Part shown: one piece after another, positions 33,000-38,715 of the stretch
Numbering within the stretch: position 1 is the stretch's first letter
How the letters are laid out: every line of letters starts with the position of its first letter
Assembly (NCBI GenBank): GCA_009773495.1
Contig: WSXW01000016.1
Span: 1 to 38,715 of the forward strand
From: Bacillota bacterium
GTDB lineage: Bacteria; Bacillota; UBA994
Reading direction: 5' to 3'
Length of the DNA stretch: 38,715 nt
Notes under the pieces: generated by a model
Seen by the model: the letters and a program-made list of their open reading frames with translations, nothing else
Databases searched by the model: none
What the model was told of the DNA's origin: nothing
Program-made: the position numbers and the translations under genes

Positions 33000-34784
33000 A
33001 TGCGTGCAGTGCTTAGATTACTGGGGCTAGTCAAGAAATATCTGAACCGCGTGGTATTAGCCATAGCCATGATGATTTTTGGCACTCTCTTGGTGGCTGT
33101 GCAACCCAAGCTAATTCAGTATGCGGTAGATCAGGTTTACGAAGGCGGAAGATGGCACCTCCTAGTATGGGTAGCACTAGGCATCTTTCTGGCGACCGTA
33201 TTGCGCTCTATTTTAAACTATTTAGAACGCATCCTTATGGAATGGGTGGCGCAGCGCGTAATTTATGATTTAAGGAATTCTATATATCATCACTTGCAGT
33301 CTCTATCGTTCAGCTTTTACGACAAGTCTCAGACAGGTCAGCTTATGTCACGCGCGACCGCAGATGTGGAGACCTTGCGGCGATTTATGAGCTTTGGTAT
33401 CCTGCGTCTCGTGAGCACCGTGCTCACAATGCTAGTAGTACTGGTGCTGCTGCTGCAAATGCACTGGCGTCTGACCGTTGTAGCCATGTCCACGATGCCT
33501 CTCTTGATATTAGTGGTATGGCAGTTTGCAGTTAAGGTTCGTCCGCGCTATCGTGGCATACAACAGCAGATGGCACAGATAACCACTGTACTGCAGGAGG
33601 CCATCTCTGGAGTGCGAGTAGTTCGTGCCTTTGCCCAGGAAGAGCGGGAGATAGAGCGTTTTCGGCAGCAAAACTGGAAATACCTTGAGCTCAACATCAC
33701 TACTTTGCGGCTGTGGGCCTTCTATTTCCCGCTCATGGCCTTTCTCGGCGGGCTAGGCAGCACTGTGGTGTTATGGTATGGCGGCCAGCTGGTCATTAAT
33801 GGGCAATTAACCATGGGGCAGATGCTGGCCTTTCAGACTTTGCTCATGCAGTTGCTTCAGCCCATACGCATGATCGGCTGGCTAGTCAATATGGCTACGC
33901 AAGCCTCCGCCGCCGGACAGAGAGTATTTGAAATTCTAGATACGAAGTCGGATGTTACCGAGCAGCCTGAGGCTAGGGAACTAACCAATGTTACCGGCCG
34001 TGTTCGTTTTGAGAAGGTGTCCTTTAGTTACGATGGTGGGAACCTGGTACTGGATAACCTCAACATAGATGCACAGCCTGGAGAGACAATCGCACTCTTG
34101 GGCGCTACTGGTTCCGGCAAAAGCTCCATCATTAACCTCATCCCTCGTTTTTACGATGTGACACATGGGAGAGTTACTATCGACGGAACAGATGTGCGCG
34201 ATGTAACGCTACAGAGCCTGCGTGCCAATATCGGTATCGTTTTACAGGAGACATTCCTGTTCTCTGCCACTATTCGCGACAATATTGCCTATGGTAAACC
34301 CGGTGCAACAGACCCAGAAGTCATAACTGCTGCCAAAGCCGCTCGTATCCACGACTTTATTATGACCCTGCCGGAAGGGTACCAGGCTCTAGTAGGCGAG
34401 AGAGGCGTAGGCCTGTCCGGCGGGCAAAAACAACGAGTGGCTATTGCACGTGCGCTTCTCATGGACCCTAAGGTGCTAATTTTGGATGAAGCCACGTCTA
34501 GCGTAGACACAGAGACTGAATATTTTATCCAACAGGCTTTTAACGAATTGATGAAGAACCGCACTACCTTTGTCATTGCCCAGCGTCTCTCCACAGTTAA
34601 GAATGCACAGCAGATCATAGTGCTAGACAATGGGAATATCGGTGAGCAAGGTACACATCAAGAGTTACTGCACGCCGGTGGTGTCTATAGAGAAATTTAC
34701 GAGATGCAGTTTAAACAGCAAGAAGAGGCCTTACAGCATATGCGAGAGCCAGAGAATTTTACGGTCGAAAGGAGCGTGAACTAG
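33000..34784 (+). CDS. Heterodimeric ABC exporter, subunit 1 (BmrC/YheI-like)
   Basis: The 594-residue protein joins a six-helix exporter membrane domain (about 1-310) to a nucleotide-binding domain. Walker A GATGSGKS is at residues 368-375, signature LSGGQ at 472-476, and Walker B LILDE with E497. The switch histidine is replaced by glutamine (VIAQRLST, Q528). It pairs with the next gene, which starts at the base after its stop. B. subtilis BmrCD and similar exporters move drugs or lipids outward; the substrate here is unknown. AGGAGG sets ATG 33000. Confidence 0.93.
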   Translation: MRAVLRLLGLVKKYLNRVVLAIAMMIFGTLLVAVQPKLIQYAVDQVYEGGRWHLLVWVALGIFLATVLRSILNYLERILMEWVAQRVIYDLRNSIYHHLQSLSFSFYDKSQTGQLMSRATADVETLRRFMSFGILRLVSTVLTMLVVLVLLLQMHWRLTVVAMSTMPLLILVVWQFAVKVRPRYRGIQQQMAQITTVLQEAISGVRVVRAFAQEEREIERFRQQNWKYLELNITTLRLWAFYFPLMAFLGGLGSTVVLWYGGQLVINGQLTMGQMLAFQTLLMQLLQPIRMIGWLVNMATQASAAGQRVFEILDTKSDVTEQPEARELTNVTGRVRFEKVSFSYDGGNLVLDNLNIDAQPGETIALLGATGSGKSSIINLIPRFYDVTHGRVTIDGTDVRDVTLQSLRANIGIVLQETFLFSATIRDNIAYGKPGATDPEVITAAKAARIHDFIMTLPEGYQALVGERGVGLSGGQKQRVAIARALLMDPKVLILDEATSSVDTETEYFIQQAFNELMKNRTTFVIAQRLSTVKNAQQIIVLDNGNIGEQGTHQELLHAGGVYREIYEMQFKQQEEALQHMREPENFTVERSVN

Positions 34785-36614
34785 ATGCGTGGTGGCGGTG
34801 GTGGCCATGACCCCATGGGTGGGTTCGACTCCGAAGCAGTCAATATCAAGGTGGAGACGAAGATACTCCAGAGAATTGTCCCTTACATTCGGCCTTACAT
34901 TCCCCATCTCCTAGCGGGGCTGGTATTCATGCTTCTAGTAACCGTGACTGGCTTGATTACACCCTATCTCGAAGCCCAGGCTATCGACACCTATATCTTA
35001 AACAAGGGCGATCTAACTGCCGAAGCCAGATCAGCAGGTATCGCTCGCATCGCCCTGCTATACTTGGCCCTCTACGTCGGCAACTGGGTATTCTCATATT
35101 GGCAAACTTATTTTATCTCGTGGGCAGGACAGAACGTTATTTATGCGCTGCGCCAAAAGATGTTCGAACACTTACAAAAGTTATCGTTTAGCTTCTACGA
35201 CGGCATCGAGGTGGGGCGCATTATGAGCCGCGTCACCAATGACGTTAACGCTCTAAATGAACTTGTTTCCTCTGGGATTCTCAACGTAATTAACGACGCC
35301 TTTATGCTAGGCGGTACCGTGTTTATCATGATGCGTATGAACTGGCAGCTAGCCTTGGTGACATTTACTACTTTCCCCTTTCTGCTTTTGATTGCAACGC
35401 GGTTTAGAGGCCGGATGCAAAAGGCCTACCATGAAGTTAGGCGCAAAGCCGCAACGGTTAATGCTAACCTCCAAGAGAGTATCTCCGGGGTACGAGTAAC
35501 CCAGTCCTTCGTGCGCGAGGACAAGAACGCCCAACGGTTTGACGAGACCAATCAAGACAATATGCAGGCCAACATGCAAGCCGCGCAACTCAACTCGGCT
35601 TTTGGGCCCCTTGTAGAGATCGTGGCTACCATCGGCGTATGTATCGTAGTGTGGTATGGCGGACTATTAATTAAGGCCGACATTTTAACCATTGGAGTGG
35701 TGTTTGCATTCCTGCGCTATGTGTCAAGGTTCTTCATGCCTATTCGCGACCTCAGCCAGGTTTACAACGTGTGGCAGGCTGCAACCGTCTCCATCGATCG
35801 GATCTTTGAGCTGCTCGACACTGAACCTAACGTGAAAGACTCGCCTGAGGCCATAGAGCTCCCACAAGTAAGTGGTCGTGTGCAGTTTGAGAACGTAACC
35901 TTTGGTTACAAGCCCGATCAGCCTATACTCCACAACGTCAATATCACGGTAGGACCCGGCCAGACAGTGGCCTTGGTCGGCCCAACTGGTGCCGGGAAAA
36001 GTTCGATCATCAACCTATTATCCCGCTTTTATGACCCCCAACAGGGGAAGGTCACCATCGACGGAACAGATGTGCGCGACGTTACCCAGCGTTCTCTGCA
36101 TCAGCAGCTCGGCATAGTGTTGCAGGATACCTTCATCTTCGCGGGGACCGTCAAAGACAATATTCGTTACGGCAACCCTGATGCAACTGACGAAGAAGTT
36201 GAAGCCTCCGCCAAAGCGGTTAATGCCCACGACTTTATAATGCGTCTACCCGATGGTTATGGTACAGAAGTGCACGAACGGGGGGCACGCCTGTCAATTG
36301 GGCAGCGGCAGCTAATCTCCTTTGCACGAGCTCTGCTCGCTAACCCCCGCATCTTAATCCTAGACGAGGCCACATCAAGCGTAGATGCCTATACCGAGGT
36401 CCTGATTCAGAAGGCCCTAGAGACCTTGCTTAAAGGTCGTACCTCGTTCGTCATTGCCCATAGGCTATCTACCATCCGCAACGCTGATCGCATCATCACT
36501 ATCGATAACGGCCGCGTGGTGGAGCAGGGAACCCACGAGGAGCTATTGCAGAGTCCAAACGGCGTGTACCGCACGCTTTACGACATGCAGTTCAAACACC
36601 AGGTTCTGGTGTAG
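34785..36614 (+). CDS. Heterodimeric ABC exporter, subunit 2 (BmrD/YheH-like)
   Basis: The 609-residue protein has a short Gly/His-rich start, six membrane helices (about 40-345), and a nucleotide-binding domain with Walker A GPTGAGKS (399-406), a variant signature LSIGQ (503-507), Walker B LILDE with E528, and a normal switch histidine H559. In the dimer its LSIGQ faces the site holding Q528 of subunit 1, so one composite ATP site is altered and the other is canonical, as in asymmetric exporters of the TM287/288 class. ATG follows directly after the stop of subunit 1. It is the last gene of the abrB operon. Confidence 0.93.
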   Translation: MRGGGGGHDPMGGFDSEAVNIKVETKILQRIVPYIRPYIPHLLAGLVFMLLVTVTGLITPYLEAQAIDTYILNKGDLTAEARSAGIARIALLYLALYVGNWVFSYWQTYFISWAGQNVIYALRQKMFEHLQKLSFSFYDGIEVGRIMSRVTNDVNALNELVSSGILNVINDAFMLGGTVFIMMRMNWQLALVTFTTFPFLLLIATRFRGRMQKAYHEVRRKAATVNANLQESISGVRVTQSFVREDKNAQRFDETNQDNMQANMQAAQLNSAFGPLVEIVATIGVCIVVWYGGLLIKADILTIGVVFAFLRYVSRFFMPIRDLSQVYNVWQAATVSIDRIFELLDTEPNVKDSPEAIELPQVSGRVQFENVTFGYKPDQPILHNVNITVGPGQTVALVGPTGAGKSSIINLLSRFYDPQQGKVTIDGTDVRDVTQRSLHQQLGIVLQDTFIFAGTVKDNIRYGNPDATDEEVEASAKAVNAHDFIMRLPDGYGTEVHERGARLSIGQRQLISFARALLANPRILILDEATSSVDAYTEVLIQKALETLLKGRTSFVIAHRLSTIRNADRIITIDNGRVVEQGTHEELLQSPNGVYRTLYDMQFKHQVLV

Positions 36615-36864
36615 GGAGTAGTAGGGGACGGAGAGGACGGTAACACTCCCTATCATCATTTGTGCGCAAATGACTTGCGGGCAGCGGAAACCACTGGCCT
36701 AGGACACTGAAACCACTGACCGAAGATGGGAACGCATACCTGATTGTCAAACGGTGTATTTGTTTTTCTTGTAACTTTCGCTCCAACTCGAGGGCCTGTT
36801 TAGCTGTTATGACATCAGCGGTCATCTCTGCGCTCATCTTTATGTCCTGTTGGCTTACGTGCAT
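36592..36864 (-). CDS. Possible 90-residue orphan, convergent to the exporter
   Basis: Only weakly supported. On the minus strand a 90-codon frame begins at ATG 36864 with AGGTGA three bases upstream, close for an RBS. The first 40 residues (MTADVITAKQALELERKLQE, then charged helix) look helical and protein-like. The second half is proline- and arginine-rich and looks like non-coding read-through, overlapping the exporter gene by 23 bases. It may be a small gene, a remnant or chance. No known domain is visible. The rest of 36615-36952 contains no other gene, only the terminator at 36889. Confidence 0.28.
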   Translation of the reverse strand: MHVSQQDIKMSAEMTADVITAKQALELERKLQEKQIHRLTIRYAFPSSVSGFSVLGQWFPLPASHLRTNDDRECYRPLRPLLLPTPEPGV

Positions 36865-36888
36865 CAGTCACCTACCTAGGCTCACGTA

Positions 36889-36929
36889 AAAAATGCGGGT
36901 GGGGAGAAAAACTCCCTAACTGCATTTTT
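36889..36929. terminator. Terminator after the minus-strand propeller gene
   Basis: AAAAATGC (36889-36896) pairs with GCATTTTT (36922-36929), and inside it GGGAG (36902-36906) pairs with CTCCC (36912-36916) around AAAAA. On the minus strand it gives a stem ending in a run of T, just after the stop at 36953. It can also work on the plus strand for the exporter operon. Confidence 0.75.
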
Positions 36930-36952
36930 GTAATGAGTTGAGGATATTGCAG

Positions 36953-38013
36953 TTACTTTGCCATTAATGACCAACTCCTTTTCAAATGAGTATGGCCATT
37001 TACACAAAGTCTTAGACATTCTCCTCGATTAGGCTGATCGTCCGTGAACCAATGCCCAACCTGTTTCAATCTGTACACCCTTGAGACGTTGTTCTCAACT
37101 ACTTCGAGCCCGTCTCTAGCCCAGCTATACGATGATGCATTATCAATAGTCTGTGTAGCCTGGTTTGCTACATCAATCACGACAATGCTCTTCTCGTCTC
37201 TTCTCGCAACTACGTACTTGCCATCCGGGCTAGGTGTCGGTTCTTCAATCTCATATCCCGGTGCTGGCAGACTCATGAAGACACTGCTTTCTCCCTGAAG
37301 GTCGACTGCCTTGAGGGTGAAGCCAGGTTCCTTAGCGACCTCATGGTACAAGAGCTTGTCTCCAAACCACCCAAGCAAGACTACGTATTGGCTGGGGTAA
37401 TCAACTAGGACCTTGAATTCTCCTGCGATAAGTTATAGACACCGACACCAGAAGCACCAATTAGGTTCTCTACTGCAAAACACAACGGTACCTCAAGAGC
37501 CACAAGAGTTTCATTTTTATTGGCATAGACCCTACCGCCAGCCAGACCTTTCGGCAGCAACTCTCTTACTTCTCCTTCAGGATTTAGCTCGACCAGCCGA
37601 AAATCCCATGTAGAGATTAAGACCCTACCGGAAGGTGTTGGGTCAAGCCAAATCGCAGGTGTGATCAGTTGTTTCCCCTCTTGTGTGGTCACTCTCCATA
37701 GGTTGCTGCCAAGTAAATACGACGCTTCCACTCCTTTCTTTGCGGCAATGATAATTTCGCTGATTCCTTTTGATGGAGTTGCGTCTCCTGCATCCCATTT
37801 GTAGTTATCGTCAGATTTAATGCCTGTTTCGACGTGAGTCAATTCATCCGTAGGTGGAAGAAGGGCTGTAGTCTTCTGTGGAGGGAGAACCGAGACTTTT
37901 GCTGCAGAGTCAAGCAGAGGGCCGGAAGCGCTCCTTAAAACGACAACTCTGGCTCCGCCACCAATAATTAGCGCCATGAGTATGAGGCTGATTAAAACCT
38001 TAAAACCTTTCAT
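36953..38013 (-). pseudogene. Membrane-anchored beta-propeller-like (TolB/WD40-type) protein, frameshifted
   Basis: Two minus-strand frames read as one broken gene. The upstream part (38013 to 37405) starts with ATG, eight bases after GGGGAGG, and has an N-terminal signal anchor ([16 protein letters not shown]) and propeller-like repeats (PTPSGRVLISTWDFRLVELN). It ends after YNLSQENSRS. The downstream part resumes near 37425 in another frame (EFKVLVDYPSQYVVLLGWFG) and contains the blade PTPSPDGKYVVARRDE, ending at 36953. The break lies at about 37412-37430, where a single base loss near GAATTC would restore one frame. It is either a genuine pseudogene or a sequencing or assembly error. The product probably was an extracytoplasmic sensor or binding protein paired with the M23 protein whose stop it overlaps. 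Confidence 0.7.
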
Positions 38014-38542
38014 CTCTAGCACCTCCCCATTCTAGACGGCCATTCTCGTAAGGACAGACGAATAAGACTGTACCATCGACGTACTTATATGATACCTCAA
38101 GATGTAGATGTTTTCCATCGGAATTACCTGTATTGCCCATCAGGGCAATCTGTTGACCCCTCTGTACCGTACCTCCAATCTGTACGATAGGAGACTGATA
38201 AGAGAGGTGCAGATACCTGGTTTGCATTATGGTCTCTCCTGTTGGCACTGGGGCTTCTATCCCAACCCAAGTACCTGCAAGGGGTACCGGGGGCGTGTCA
38301 TTCTTTTTCTTATATTCCAGAACTACGTTAAACACAGTCCCTGCGTGACAAGAGTAGACATAATCGTATGGGTGATCATCTCCCGCATAGATCCATCCAT
38401 AATCCGTTCCAGAATGATTATCGTATGCGTGTGGTCGTCCAGGACCAGAGCTGTGTGTGCAGCCTACGAAACAGCGAATGGCACCACTGTTACGATTGAT
38501 GTCACGAACGGCCTGTACCCTGGAATGTTGTTGGCACTCATC
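38000..38542 (-). pseudogene. M23 metalloendopeptidase domain without a usable start
   Basis: The minus-strand frame is open from 38542 to 38000. It contains the M23 zinc site: HSGTDYG (first H and D), then [10 protein letters not shown] and [12 protein letters not shown] (H-x-H). The catalytic residues are intact, so the domain would be a secreted wall endopeptidase. No ATG, GTG or TTG lies between the upstream stop (38543-38545) and the HSGTDYG motif; the next in-frame GTG, at 38335, would drop the first zinc ligands. The N-terminus, including any signal peptide, is therefore lost or lies in another frame. Its end overlaps the start of the propeller gene by 14 bases, so the two were probably one operon. 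Confidence 0.7.
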
Positions 38543-38570
38543 TTACCTGTCGGTAAGAGGGTGCTTTTTT
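38534..38570 (+). terminator. Plus-strand terminator at the M23 break point
   Basis: GCACTC (38534-38539) and TCTTACC (38541-38547) pair with GGTAAGA (38552-38558) and GGGTGC (38559-38564), a 13-bp stem with one bulged A and a TGTC loop. Six T residues follow. It points along the plus strand although no convincing plus-strand gene leads into it, and it lies exactly where the M23 frame loses its beginning. Confidence 0.75.
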
Positions 38571-38602
38571 CTTGCCTATAATGGCGGCGATGAAAGATAA
38601 TG

Positions 38603-38635
38603 AATGACATGTGCAGAGTGTAGGCACATGCCATT
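38603..38635. repeat. Inverted repeat upstream of the M23 remnant
   Basis: AATG(A)CATGTGC (38603-38614) pairs with GCACATG(C)CATT (38624-38635), 11 pairs with one A-C mismatch and a nine-base loop. It could be an operator or an element end. Confidence 0.5.
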
Positions 38636-38656
38636 TATGTAAAAGGGAAAAAGTGA

Positions 38657-38699
38657 AGAGAGCGAACCCACATTGGCCTGGCAGCCGTGTTCGCTCTCT
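38657..38699 (-). terminator. Hairpin at the right edge
   Basis: AGAGAGCGAAC (38657-38667) pairs perfectly with GTTCGCTCTCT (38689-38699). On the minus strand it is followed by TCACTTTTTCCC, so it may end a minus-strand gene that lies beyond the window. Confidence 0.5.
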
Positions 38700-38715
38700 C
38701 CGGTGGTTAAACAAC

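Noticed and set aside
38108-38581. Plus-strand 157-codon frame opposite the M23 remnant as a gene
   Set aside because: It is antisense to clear M23 motifs for most of its length, and no RBS or domain is visible; only its last 35 codons remain ambiguous.

Overview
The window reads as a chromosome segment from a Gram-positive, low-to-mid GC Bacillota, most likely a clostridial or Peptococcaceae-like lineage. The evidence is the gene content and order: secA-prfB, ftsE-ftsX-murein hydrolase-MinJ-like PDZ protein-uvrB, RNase J, CsaB/TagA wall-polymer genes, a DnaD/DnaI-type helicase loader pair and a yvlBCD-like envelope module. Ribosome binding sites are strong AGGAGG types and several genes appear to start with TTG or GTG. 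No rRNA, tRNA, CRISPR array, integrase or intact transposase was found. The exact taxon cannot be fixed from the sequence alone.

Layout. (1) 1-3982: secA, then prfB with an intact +1 programmed frameshift. (2) 4068-13716: a tightly packed run of ten genes, many with ATGA overlaps. It holds two small envelope proteins, a DUF5693 membrane protein, two glycosyltransferases, a sugar-nucleotide epimerase, the polysaccharide pyruvyltransferase CsaB, a WecG/TagA/CpsF transferase and a split transketolase. This looks like a secondary cell-wall polymer locus. (3) 13810-15599: an overlapping pair, a DUF2156-type aminoacyl-transferase-like protein and a GNAT acetyltransferase. (4) 15696-17354 on the minus strand: RNase J. 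(5) 17483-21495: ftsE, ftsX, a coiled-coil M23 hydrolase and, from its own promoter, a MinJ-like PDZ membrane protein. (6) 21502-28805: uvrB, a 76-residue zinc-ribbon-like orphan with its own promoter and terminator, uvrA behind a candidate LexA box, and uvrC. (7) 28945-30602: dnaD and dnaI/dnaC-type loader genes behind a strong leader terminator.

(8) 30733-32501: an envelope-stress-like module of two transcription units, DUF2089 plus a 97-residue orphan, then a YvlB/LiaX-N-like protein, PspC and a YvlD-type membrane protein. The first unit looks like a split copy of the architecture of the YvlB-like protein. (9) 32724-36614: an AbrB-type regulator directly upstream of a heterodimeric ABC exporter whose two subunits show complementary ATP-site degeneration. 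(10) 36615-38715: a decayed accessory end on the minus strand, with a frameshifted beta-propeller-like membrane-anchored protein, an M23 endopeptidase frame that has no usable start codon, and several strong hairpins.

Most of the window is conserved core: secretion, translation termination, division-linked wall hydrolysis, excision repair and replication initiation. The parts most worth a second look are the split YvlB/LiaX-like module, the candidate SOS box at uvrA, the leader terminator before dnaD, the zinc-ribbon orphan between uvrB and uvrA, the AbrB-ABC operon and the decayed M23/propeller locus. I did not see clear evidence of a wholly new system.
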